Assembly: GCA_920105805.1 (NCBI GenBank)
Contig: CAKKTI010000290.1
Span: forward strand, 1 to 26,382
Direction: 5' to 3'
Length of the DNA: 26,382 bases
DNA from: Condylostoma magnum
Taxonomy: Eukaryota; Ciliophora; Heterotrichea; Heterotrichida; Condylostomatidae
Position numbers and translations under genes: made by a program. Of the stretch, positions 9,780 through 18,550 are shown in pieces. Below the pieces are notes generated by a model. The model worked only from the letters and a program-made list of their open reading frames with translations. It did no database searches and was not told the DNA's origin. Numbering within the stretch: position 1 is the first letter of the stretch; every line of letters begins with the position of its first letter.

Positions 9780-11152
9780 ATACTAAATTGTTTTACTACT
9801 TTTCTAATACTAGGTTTTAAAGGTTTTGTAGGAACCTCTCTTGTTCTTTCATCTAAGTTTATTTACATTGATCTGGGAAGTTGTCGTATTGGCTTTTGAT
9901 ACAATCTGCTACGGTTTTAAACTACTTCAGTATCAAAAAATAAAGATCTTTAGGAGTTTTTATCCTCAATACTCTATCTTATAGGCGAATTAGCAGTGGA
10001 ATGCTAGCAACTTAAAGAAGATTATTTAATTTGTGATTTTTTTCATTAGTAAATCTTAGGAAATTAATGAGTTCTTGATTGATCATTAAAAATTACATTA
10101 ATAGTTGGATTAAGTTAATCTTGCCATTTTCTAGGTTATAACAAACTCTCATTCCTTTTTTCTTGAGCTTTTCCTAAAGACCTGAGTCTTTGTTTCTTTC
10201 ACTTATTAATTTACTTACTTTGATTTCTTATTTTATTTCAGAAATCTGGGTTTTATATTCGTTTTCCTAGCTCTTTAGAAGATATATAATACAATTCTCC
10301 AGATTCCTTACAGTAGCAATTAGTGGTTCTTTTATTATTTCCTTATCAAGTGTCTTCATATCCGAAAATAGCCGGGGGTAATTTTACTACTATATTTAAA
10401 CTACTCTAATAAGTTATGTTTCGCGGAGATATAGAATTCAGTCTATTTTTAAAGCTTTTATCATACACCTTTTTATAGTTTTTGGTTAAAATAAACTAGC
10501 CTGATTTGATTGCAAAGATATTGTTAGCTAGCTCTCCTTCTTTATATATAATTTATCCCTTTTTGCATAACTTAGGCTTGAAAAAGTACGAAATTTTTAG
10601 CAGTGCTGTTTTAGTTCAGTTTTAAAAGGGCAATAATGACTTAATAAATAAGATCTTATTCTCTAGTTGTTTATTCTATAACTCCTATAGTATTTATTTG
10701 TAATCTTCTAATAATAAAATAGCACACTTACACTTAGTAACACATTGAATAGATGCAGATCTTACAGTTTATTAAATCAGTGCATAATCTCCAAAACCAT
10801 TACCAGTAGAGAGGGTTGCTAAATATACTGGCTCTTTAAAATTTCAATCTACACTTTCTTCTTGCTATTCATTAATATTTGCTAAGTATCTTGGTATTAG
10901 AACTTGTGCTTCTCCGGATAATAAAATATAATAAGCATCTCCAATGTCTCCGTATTTAAAAACAAATTCATTAGGTTTAAATTCTTTGTATAACAAGGCC
11001 TTACAACAAAGCTCATGCATAAAATCACCGTCTTATTCCTTTGATATATCATTAAAAAAAGTTATGCTTTAAGTAAATTGCTATATTTCTTATATATCAG
11101 CCTTTGTACGCTGATTCGGAGCTTTAATTAATGACTTTAAAACAGTTTCCAT
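9776..11152 (-). CDS. Tandem cyclic-nucleotide-binding-domain protein
   Basis: 458 aa. Two cNMP-binding folds in tandem. The first (about 35-165) has the beta-roll entry NEFVFKYGDIGDAYYILLSG and a phosphate-binding-cassette-like GFGDYALIQQTVRSASI (canonical pattern FGE.AL....R.A). It keeps the Arg that contacts the cyclic phosphate but has Asp in place of the usual Glu. The second (about 180-320) keeps the fold signature KKGQIIYKEGELANNIFAIK, but its cassette region (IFGYEDTWQGNNKRTTN) is degenerate and may not bind nucleotide. The C-terminal ~140 residues are basic and Ser/Gln-rich. No kinase domain or membrane segment is present, so it could be a PKA-regulatory-like or ciliary/cytosolic cAMP/cGMP sensor. 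I see no clear inhibitor site or dimerisation domain of a classical PKA R subunit. Several Trp are TGA-encoded. The stop TAA (9776-9778) overlaps the opposite gene's stop. Confidence 0.85.
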
Positions 11153-11165
11153 ATTAAAAATTAAA

Positions 11166-11600
11166 TTATACTATATGCCTTTTCCTTCTATACACGTTTA
11201 GAAGCTTGCTTTGCTGTATTAAAGCAATATTTTATTTGAAATCTTTGCATTTAGACTCATGTCTGTACACTAATCTAATAATCTTTTCCACCTCATACTG
11301 CAAATTGGGCACATTAGCAATCCAATTACTCTTCTGTTTGCAACTCAACGACGTAGAAGTTTTCCTTTTTCGTGGTTTATTCATTGACTAGCATCTCTTA
11401 CACGATACATTCCGCTTTCTATACTTCCTTGTCCTAGGCTATTTGAATATATCGTTAAAAAATGAATTGTTCTCCTCATCACTTTACTACAAAGACAGCC
11501 TAGGAGTGTTAATGTTATTGAATATTATAGTGCTTAGTATCTTCGGTGGTTACTAACTTTCTTACCAGCATTAATAATTAGTGGAATCCCTTAACTCCAT
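11166..11600 (-). CDS. Small basic Cys-containing protein, unknown
   Basis: 144 aa in one coherent frame from ATG at 11600. The N-terminal half is Gln/Ser/Asn-rich. The middle holds two strongly basic patches (TRKYRKRNVSCKRC and NKPRKRKTSTSLSCK) that could be nuclear localisation or nucleic-acid-contacting segments and contain four Cys. The C-terminal third is predicted helical (NLQYEVEKIIRLVYRHES) and ends RRKRHIV. The Cys spacing does not match a zinc finger I know. It ends at TAA 11166-11168 after 23 codons free of stop-like codons. It lies 13 nt upstream of the start of the cyclic-nucleotide-binding gene on the same strand, and its start is 35 nt from the divergent doublecortin-Ras gene. 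Confidence 0.6.
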
Positions 11601-11635
11601 TATTATTGTTAAACCCTAAATATAATTAAACCAAG

Positions 11636-12472
11636 ATGGACTAGGAGATGATTCGAGTAACTCTATATAAAAACACTTAACACCCAACAGGAGGCTCTCA
11701 TATTTTAATTGACCCTTGCTCCCCTCTTGAATAAATCCTCCAAACCTGTTCCGAACGCCTTGGAATTCCAGCAAGGAAAATATTCTCAGAAGATGGCAGT
11801 CATTTAAATTCATTCACCAGTCTAAAAGATGGTGCGGTTCTTTATGTTTCCTAAGGCGAGAATTTCCAAGTAATTCGCAGTCAAACAGAAGCAAGTGGAG
11901 CTAAAAGATTTGTTTTTGTAATGCTTGGAGCAGCTGCAGTAGGAAAATCAGCTATTACACTGCAGTATGTAGAAAATAAATTTGTAAAGGACTATGACCC
12001 TACGATAGAGGACTATTATAATAAAACAGCTATAATAGACGGTTAAAGAACTAATCTAAGTATACTGGATACAGCTGGTATGGAAGATTATTGGCCGCTG
12101 ATAGATAATTGGATTGATAATAAGGATGGAATTGTGCTGGTTTATAGTGTAGAAATTCCGGATAGTTTTACTGAAGTAAGGAATTTTCACACTAAGATTA
12201 TAAATAGATATAATTTAAGAGATCCGTCAAAAGCACCCATTGTTGTTCTAGCTGCTAATAAAACTGATTTGCCTAATAGGTTAGTTAGTAGGGAGGAGGG
12301 GTAAGCCCTCGCTAGTGAACTGCAATTGTAGTACTTCGAGTCATCTGCGGCAAGGAACACCAATATAAGCGAAATCTTTGCATTCATGGTGAGAGAGTTA
12401 AGAGCAAGGAGAACTCCTTAAAGAGTACAGCAAAGTAAGCCTTGGTATAAAAGCCTGTGCAACTTATTATAG
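11636..12472 (+). CDS. Doublecortin-Ras fusion small GTPase with CAAX box
   Basis: 278 aa. Residues ~5-78 resemble a doublecortin domain: IRVTLYKNTQHPTGGSHI, a central LGIPARKIFSEDGSHLNS, then LKDGAVLYVSQGENF. Such domains bind microtubules. A Ras-type GTPase follows: P-loop GAAAVGKS (98-105), effector-like YDPTIEDYY, DTAGMEDY (145-152), NKTD (208-211) and SSA. Position 149, equivalent to catalytic Gln61 of Ras, is Met, which predicts slow or GAP-independent hydrolysis. The protein ends CNLL, a CAAX-type prenylation box whose final Leu favours geranylgeranylation. Because the box must be C-terminal, the TAG after it (12470-12472) is a genuine stop, while other TAA/TAG in this gene are Gln. 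This suggests a prenylated GTPase linking membrane and microtubules. The fusion is seen in the sequence; function is inferred. Confidence 0.88.
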
Positions 12473-12668
12473 CGTAGTTAAAACTAGATATTTATAAATG
12501 ATTTTATCAGAAAACATTGAGGAGAGTATAATTTGTGCGTTTATTTGCTGTACATTTTATTAAAAGGAATAGTCCGAAGTATTAAGCATGAAAACTCGAT
12601 ATTTTGATTATCATTTAAGTTTTTTCGATTTTTTAAATTCAACATGTATGGTTGTGTTATAATTAAAT
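12473..12668. other. Intergenic region with a possible 54-aa ORF
   Basis: 196 nt between the Ras-like gene and the copine. A plus-strand ATG at 12498 opens a frame to TAA 12660-12662 (MILSENIEESIICAFICC and on) that is in phase with the copine. It could be a short separate ORF, an N-terminal extension, or simply untranslated AT-rich leader. It shows no conserved motif and I favour leader. No tRNA fold or other element is recognised. Confidence 0.3.
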
Positions 12669-14513
12669 ATGAATTTAAACTAAAACCTGTTCCCTCAGAT
12701 GCGCTTGTATATTAGTTGCCGACGACTAAAGGATCTAGATACCTTCTCTCCTTCAGATCCCTACGTACATGTATATATGCGTAATACTTACGAGGGTGAA
12801 TGAATTCATTTAGGCCTTACAGAAATAGTATGGGACAACTTAAACCCTGATTTTATCACAACATTTACATTAGATTATCACTTTGAAGAGCAAACCTATC
12901 TTTTCTTCAAGGTTTACGATAGTGATGACCCAGTACCATAAATAAGTAAAAGCGATTATATAGGAGAAGCCTAATGCACATTAGGTGAAATAGTTGGATC
13001 ACAGGGCCAATAACTGATAAGAACGCTTAGACTCCCAGAGAAATCGGAAAGCAGAGGAAACATTGTACTAAGAGTTGAGGAAATCTCAGAGAATAGATTC
13101 AAGGCAAATATGAAGCTGTAAGGGTAGAATATCAAAGACATTTCTTCCCTTTTTGGTTCGCTTAAGCCCTTCTTCTTTCTGCAAAGAGTGATGGAGAATG
13201 GAATTGTATAAAAGGTCTACCGTTCAGACCCAGCAAGATCTAAAAACCCCAGCTGGCCTCATTTCAGTGTAATGTGCTAATAACTATGCAATAATGATCA
13301 CGATTTGCCTATATAAATAGAAGTCTATGACTACCATAGTAACGGAAGTCATAAAATCATAGGAACAGGTGAATTTACAATACGAGGAATAACTGAAGAA
13401 GGAAATAAACAAATACAGTTAACTGATAAAAAGAGAAAATAAGCAGGGAAAATCGTTATAGAGTACGTTGATTTAGTGAAAGAGTAAAACTTTCTAGATT
13501 TCATATATGGAGGATGCTAGATAAACTTAATAGCGGCTGTGGACTTTACAGCAAGTAATGGAAATCCTAATAAGCCAAACTCTCTGCATTATTTAAATCC
13601 AGGGGGACATAACTAATATGAGTAAGCCTTATACTCTGTAGGTGATATTTTACTTAATTATGACTCAGATAAGCTTGTTCCGTTCTTTGGATATGGAGGG
13701 AAAGTGAATGGAAATGTAAGTCACTGTTTTCCTATGACATTTGATCCTAACAACACTGATGTTTACGGACTATAAGGAATGATGCAGTCCTATAGAAATG
13801 CTTTAGGCTATGTAGAATTAGCCGGGCCTACGTTATTTTCCCATGTAATTCAATAAGCTGTTCTTGAAGCGGAAGAGGCGCATGTGAACCAATAAAACCA
13901 GTAATACTTCGTACTTTTGATATTAACTGATGGAGATATCCACGATATGAAAGACACAATCAACTGGATTGTCAGAGGCTCCAATTCACCTCTTTCTATA
14001 GTGATTATTGGAATAGGAAACAGTAGCTTTGAAAATATGGTGGTATTAGATGCAGATGATGATCCTTTAATTGATTCTTAAGGAAGGAAAATGATCAGAG
14101 ATATTGTGCAATTTGTACCATTTAATCAAGTTGGAAATTCTACGACTATGCTAGCAAGAGAGGTGTTGGATGAGATACCTAGGGAAATATGCAATTACTT
14201 TAAAATGATGAATATAGTTCCTAACAATCCAATCGTGGCTGAAACTGTGCCTCATAACTTTTAAAGGTAAAATACTGGAGGAACCCAGGCTAATATAATG
14301 ATGCCTCCTCCCCCACCTGCTCCGGGAAATGCTCAATTTTAACCATAACCTAATAGTAATATAATTCCCCCGGATAATATACAGGTTGCTTAAGGAATTC
14401 CGTTGCAGTAGGGATAATATCAGCAATAGTATCCTGGGTATTAAGCATAATAGCTCGGATAATTCATTGTTGGACCTTATTTAGGAAATAATCAGATTAC
14501 AAGGAAGTTTTAG
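12669..14513 (+). CDS. Copine (two C2 domains plus VWA/copine domain)
   Basis: About 614 aa. C2A (residues ~11-140) starts MRLYISCRRLKDLD and carries SDPYVHV and YDSDDP Ca2+-binding loops. C2B (~145-260) has VYRSDPARSKNPSWP and EVYDYHSNGSHKIIG. The VWA-like copine domain (~280-520) opens NLIAAVDFTASNGNP, the copine metal-ion motif, then YNPGGHN-like, VPFFGYGGKV and VLLILTDGDIHDM. The tail is Pro/Gln-rich. Copines move to membranes with Ca2+ and recruit partners. Trp in GEWIHLG is TGA-encoded. I chose ATG 12669 because copines normally have ~10 residues before the first strand; ATG 12699 is the alternative. It ends at TAG 14511-14513, with no stop-like codon in the preceding 17 codons. Confidence 0.93.
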
Positions 14514-14640
14514 TTATTTTAAATTGATTTGTCAAAATGGGTTATTAGTTAGCAATTACAATAGGAAATCTTATACATAGCAATACAATTTCATGAATCA
14601 GCTATATTATCTACACAAATTTCAATATTACTAAAACAAT

Positions 14641-15828
14641 ATGGCACTAAGAAGAACCTTTTCCCATGTTGCAAACCTAGCATTCGTTAATCCAGACACG
14701 TTAAAGATACCAATATTTCGTGTAATGGATCTAAACGGTGATATACTTCCAGGTGCTGAGGACTACGCTTAACTAGACAAAGATTTTCTTATGAAAATTT
14801 ACAAGACTATGGTACAGACACAGCAATTCGACATAGTAGGCTACGATCTATAAAGACAGGGTCGTATTTCTTTCTATATGACAAATCTAGGAGAAGAAGC
14901 AGTGCAAGTGGGCTGTGCAGCAGCCCTAGATCTAAAGGACTGAATCTGTCCACAATATCGCGAGCTTGGTGCATTTCTATGAAGAGGATTCGGTATGGAG
15001 GCTTGTATGAACTAATTATTCGGAAACTAGCTAGATAGAGGTGAGGGTAAGCAAATGCCTGTTCACTACGGTGCCCCTGAGCTTTATATATAAAACGTGA
15101 GATCACCTTTATGTACTCAGGTACCGCAGGCTTCAGGGATTGGGTATTCATATAAGCTTAGAGAAGTTTAGTAGATTTGTTGTGCTATATTTGGGGACGG
15201 AGCTGCAAGTGAGGGAGATTTTCACCCTGCTATGAACTTTGCAGCTACTCTGCAGTCGTAGGTGCTGTTTTTATGTAGGAATAACCAATGGGCTATAAGC
15301 ACTCCGGTTGAATAGCAGTACAAGGCAGCTGGGATAGCTGAGCGAGGGGTGGGATATGGAATTCCTGCGGCGAAATGTGACGGGAATGATATTTTTGCTA
15401 TGTATCATGCTACTAAGGAATCTAGAGATCTTATCTTAAAGGAAAAATCACCTGTACTGCTGGAAGCTATTACATATAGGCGGGGTCATCACTCTACTTC
15501 AGATGATTCTTTGAGATATAGGAAGAAAACTGAGGTTTAGTATTGGGAGGAGGTTGACAATCCTATTTTGAGGCTTGAAAAGTTTTTGTTAAAGGCTGAG
15601 TGGTTGACATTAGAGGAAGCTGAGGAGTTTAAGAGTTTTACTAGGTCTGAGATACTGAAGATGAAGGATAGAGCTGCTGCTATTAAACTGCATCCTTGGG
15701 AATCGATGTTTGAAAATGTTTGGGATACAAAACCATTTATGTTAAGACAATAGAAGGAAGAATTGAAAGAGCATTTGAAAAGGCATGGAGAGCACTATGA
15801 TTTAGATCTTCATAACAAGCTTGATTAG
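14641..15828 (+). CDS. BCKDHA: Branched-chain 2-oxoacid dehydrogenase E1 component, alpha subunit
   Basis: 395 aa. This is the thiamine-diphosphate-dependent decarboxylase subunit of the mitochondrial complex degrading Val, Leu and Ile keto-acids. A short N-terminal presequence (MALRRTFSHVANLAF) fits mitochondrial import. Family motifs run in order: GEEAVQVGCAAAL; YRELGAFLWRGF with Trp encoded by TGA; GKQMPVHYG; QVPQASGIGYSYKL; the thiamine-diphosphate motif IFGDGAASEGDFHPAMNFAATL ending CRNNQWAIST (NN present); AERGVGYGIPAAKCDGND; and the phosphorylation-loop segment YRRGHHSTSDDSLRYR. MPVHYG and GHHSTSDDS separate it from pyruvate dehydrogenase E1-alpha. The end LKEHLKRHGEHYDLD resembles the human C-terminus, so I place the stop at TAG 15826-15828; the next in-frame TAA (15832-15834) is close behind. 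24 codons before the TAG are free of stop-like codons. Confidence 0.95.
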
Positions 15829-15936
15829 ATTTAATATTAATTTTTCTATTAGATGTATTAAGTAAAGCTTAAGTGTATGGGTAGATTTATTTTAGAAATT
15901 CATGTATATAAACCAATTTAACTCAAAAAATAATAA
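15829..15936. other. Convergent 3' intergenic gap
   Basis: About 108 nt of AT-rich DNA between the E1-alpha stop and the TGA that I take as the end of the TPR gene. It is rich in TAA/TAG in every frame. It is long compared with the other convergent junctions here. If the TPR gene reads through TGA, its next in-frame TAA is at 15892-15894 and the gap shrinks to about 63 nt. Confidence 0.4.
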
Positions 15937-16680
15937 TCAAATAAATTCTTCTAATTCCTCTAGCTGAGTTTCTTCATAAATCTCTTTAAACTTTTTCTTA
16001 ATTTCTGGTATTTTATTATTAGTAAAGCTCCAATTTTAATAAATTTGATAAGATAGTTTTAAATACTTCACTGCTTTTTCATAATCTTCCAGGGCATGAA
16101 ATAAATTAGCTAATTGAAAATACAAAGGAGCATTTAAATAATTTTTTTCTCCATACTATTCTACAGATTATTCTAATGCTTTATTGATTAATTCCAACGC
16201 CTTTTCTGTATTTCCTTCAGCCTGATACATTTCAGCTAAGGTTCCCTAAGCTTAATAATATCTAAAATTATTTTCTCTTTGTGATTAGATCATATTTTCC
16301 ATATACAATTTTTGCATTTGAAGCCCCTTCTCAATATTTCCTACTTTCTAAAAGCAAGAAGCAATATATCTTAAAGTCAGAATAGTTTACCAATGCAATT
16401 CTCCATATACACTTACCTATCTTGGGTAGATTTCTTGTAATTCTGTCAAGGCAGTTTGATAATCTTCTAATTTATGAAGAACTTCCGTTTTGTAAAAAGA
16501 GCTTTGTAAATACTCCATGCTGTATGCTCCAAAATCAGTTAAAGATTTCTATTAAGCGGTTTATGCCATATCTAGTGCTTTCAAATGCTATTATTAATTC
16601 ATAAAGTTCTAATAGGATCTGAGTATCTCTTATAGTTATTTTTATTATAGACTAATTGACCGGCTGATTAGTCTTAACAT
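15937..16680 (-). CDS. TPR-repeat protein, possibly mitochondrial
   Basis: 247 aa. The N-terminus MLRLISRSISLQQKQLQ is basic, hydroxylated and lacks acids, compatible with a mitochondrial presequence. The body is helical hairpins spaced like tetratricopeptide repeats: QHLKALDMAQTAQQKSL, HKLEDYQTALTELQEIY, TLRYIASCFQKVGNIEKGL, QGTLAEMYQAEGNTEKALEL and LANLFHALEDYEKAVKYL. The A-x-G/E-x-x-x-A-L pattern is clear in the last three. Such repeats bind partner proteins; none can be named. It ends with an acidic helix, LEELEEFI, followed by TGA (15937-15939). I read this TGA as stop because the preceding 31 codons avoid stop-like codons and the continuation is AT-rich and hydrophobic; TAA at 15892-15894 is the fallback. 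The start is the first ATG in frame, 123 nt from the divergent small ORF. Confidence 0.75.
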
Positions 16681-16803
16681 TATAAATGTCTAATAGAATA
16701 AAATGTTTCTTTTAAAATAATGTATATAGAATGAAAAAGCAGTGTATATGATACTGAATATAACAATATATAAGTTAGTTTTTAGGAGATTAGCATTATT
16801 TAG
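16681..16803. other. Divergent intergenic region
   Basis: 123 nt between the TPR gene start (minus strand) and the possible small plus-strand ORF. It is very AT-rich with several TATA-like runs (for example tgtatataga and aatatataag). It is a plausible promoter, but no specific element can be assigned. Confidence 0.3.
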
Positions 16804-17130
16804 ATGGTAAAATATACTTTATTTGAATTACTTATTAATATAACTAGTTTATCATTTGAAAAAACTATAAAAGCTTAAATAGTTGACCATTTTAATGAAA
16901 ATTTATACAATAATATTTGCTTAAACTATAATTAGAGATCTAAAAGCTGATTATGACATTTTAATAAGTACTACATAAGCAAGTTTCATTAAGAAAACCT
17001 TGAATAGCCGAATAAAAATGCTTGTACTAAACATAATCGAATTAAATGGCATAAACCTATCTTTTAAATTACACCAATCTTTATCATTACCACAACATTT
17101 TGAATAGCCTGCCTACCGATATTAGTGTAA
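16804..17130 (+). CDS. Doubtful small ORF with C-terminal hydrophobic segment
   Basis: 108 aa from ATG 16804 to TAA 17128-17130. I do not recognise it. Codons show a purine-first pattern like neighbouring genes, and the end is a possible membrane anchor (PIFQITPIFIITTTFWIACL, with TGA as Trp). Against it: open frames mean little here because stop codons are sense codons, the minus strand reads almost as well, two TGA occur close together (SWLWHF), and no homology is apparent. It may be non-coding spacer. Confidence 0.35.
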
Positions 17131-17217
17131 AATCGGAAAGTTTTTAAGTTAAGTAGTAATATATATCTGTAATATAACAATCATAGTAATTTAAATTTGA
17201 TAATGTAACTAAGAAAC

Positions 17218-17821
17218 TCAAATTTCTTTTGATAGTTTAGCTCTTCTTGCAGAGATTGAACTCGCCCCGATATTTAAAGCTACAGTTGGCTTTTCAATCT
17301 TTTAAGGTACAAATTATTCTTGATTATCTTGCAGAAATTGTGGATACCTTCGAACTAGTTTTCCGTGCTTAGGCTGATGAAGGTCTCTAGGAATAGTTAC
17401 TGGTGTTGGAGGCTTCATAGCTTCTAGCACTCTCATCAATCGAGGATGCTTTAATGGTTTCGTAGTAGGCATGTGCTTGCATTAATATAGGAATTACTCC
17501 TCTAATGTCATAAATTTTTAGTCCATTTATTTTATTATATTGTTAAATAAATATTCTTTTATCATAGGATTAATCATAGAGTTATATTAACTCATGCTTA
17601 TGATTAATCAAATCAAGTTTTGTATCTGATACTTTTATTGCTTTGGCTTGATATAAAAAATGATCTAGAATTTGAGCAGTATAATAAGTTATTTATTTTT
17701 CATCAAATTAATATGGAGCCAAATAATTTGATTGAATACAGTTAACTATTTGATTCAAATTCCCTGAGACTATATCCTGTTAAATTATACCATAAACTTG
17801 AAATATTAAAATAACATTCAT
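17218..17821 (-). CDS. Unrecognised protein, probably one gene with a short intron
   Basis: Reading from ATG 17821, one frame is coherent to about 17498 (NQIVNCIQSNYLAP, ITYYTAQILDHFLYQAKAIK, then GLKIYDIRG). After 17476 the next frame becomes coherent (HMPTTKPLKHPRLMRVLEAM, PVTIPRDLHQPKHGKLVRRY, SSISARRAKLSKEI). A GT-AG stretch of 22 nt at 17476-17497 joins them in phase and gives 193 aa. Alternatively these are two tiny genes, one ending at TAA 17543-17545 and one starting at ATG 17526. I prefer one gene because the first ORF would end only eight codons after other in-frame TAA codons, which real ends here avoid. The stop is TGA at 17218-17220, or TAG at 17209-17211 three codons on. It follows DNAJC8 on the same strand. 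The fold is unknown: a helical N-terminal half and a basic Pro-rich C-terminal half. Confidence 0.5.
17476..17497 (-). other. Putative 22-nt GT-AG intron
   Basis: On the minus strand this segment begins GTAATTCC and ends ATGCAAG, with a TTAAT box that could serve as branch site. Removing 22 nt joins the two coherent frames of the surrounding gene. Tiny introns (around 15-16 nt) are known in heterotrich ciliates, so the size is plausible though somewhat long. It is the only place in the window where an intron looks needed. Confidence 0.4.
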
Positions 17822-17887
17822 GTCTCAACATTTTAAACAAAGATACGCACCCTGAATAATGATACTATCAAATATAATAAAACAATT

Positions 17888-18538
17888 TTACAAATCATTG
17901 CGTTCTTCAGTTCTAACAGGAGGTGGCTTCATTTCAAATCCTCTCATCCTTCTTTTAGCTGATTTCTTTTCTTTCTTTGCTACAAAAGTTCTCCATGCAC
18001 TAACTCTCTTATCCCTCGATCTTTCCCATTTCTTCTATTCTGTAGCTTTCCTCTACTCCTCCTCCCTTCTCATTTCCTCCTCATGTCTCTGCCTCTTTCT
18101 CATAGTAAAATCAGCCCTTTCAATATTAATCTTCCTTTCCTCCATCTCTCTGAAAATCCTATTAGACATCTCCTAAACTTCAATAAAGAAGGTATCTTCT
18201 GGCAATTTTCCAATACCCAGCATTTCCCTTCGCCTGTTTTCTTTCCTTCTCTCAAACTCCACTCTTTCCCTTGCTTCTCTCATAATCGACTGATAATGTA
18301 TTTTCTACGCCTCATCTTTCAGCGTCTCATAAGCTGAATTCAGTATATGGAAAGCCGGTACTGCTCTTTCATCATGGCATTTATCAGGATGTATGTATTT
18401 TGAGATATTTCTGTACTTTTTTCTTATATCCTAATCAGCTGCTTCACCATAGAGCTCTAATACTTCATAAGGATTGATTCATTTCTCCCTGGATATAAGT
18501 CTATTCAAATGGTATTCCTGCTGAGGAGACACTGACAT
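17888..18538 (-). CDS. DNAJC8-like J-domain protein
   Basis: 216 aa. The J domain spans residues ~20-90: INPYEVLELYGEAADQDIRK at its start, HPDK at 50-53 and the helix IV region VPAFHILNSAYETLKDEAQ. This is the Hsp70-stimulating module. A long highly charged Arg/Glu/Lys helix (RRKENRREMLG and EEEMRREEEQRKATEQKKW) follows. The C-terminal WRTFVAKKEKKSAKRRMRGF with a PPPVR end is typical of the DNAJC8/Spf31 group, associated with the spliceosome and SR-protein kinase. Trp20, in SREKWINPYEV, is TGA-encoded. I end it at TAA 17888-17890, after 44 codons without stop-like codons. It is divergent from the Alba gene with just 12 nt between start codons, and upstream of the unrecognised intron-containing gene on the same strand. 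Confidence 0.88.
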
Positions 18539-18550
18539 TTTGTAATAAAA
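18539..18550. promoter_or_regulatory. 12-bp divergent intergenic spacer
   Basis: Only twelve AT-rich bases (tttgtaataaaa) separate the start codons of the DNAJC8-like gene on the minus strand and the Alba gene on the plus strand. Promoters of both must overlap coding sequence or be extremely small. Confidence 0.6.

Noticed and set aside
11610-11632. CCCTAAA motif resembling a telomeric repeat
   Set aside because: A single copy in a 35-nt AT-rich spacer between two divergent genes; no tandem array and no chromosome end.
14807-15151. 114-aa open frame on the minus strand
   Set aside because: It lies antisense inside the clearly recognisable E1-alpha gene and has no family features. It is a shadow.
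17230-17290. tRNA-like 3' half (gagattgaactcgcccc)
   Set aside because: No matching acceptor stem, D arm or anticodon arm could be found, and it lies within the unrecognised minus-strand gene.
17859-18337. Plus-strand ORFs of 84 and 105 aa
   Set aside because: They are antisense to the charged helix of the DNAJC8-like gene. Their Ser/Leu/Phe-rich translation is the mirror of Arg/Glu/Lys codons.
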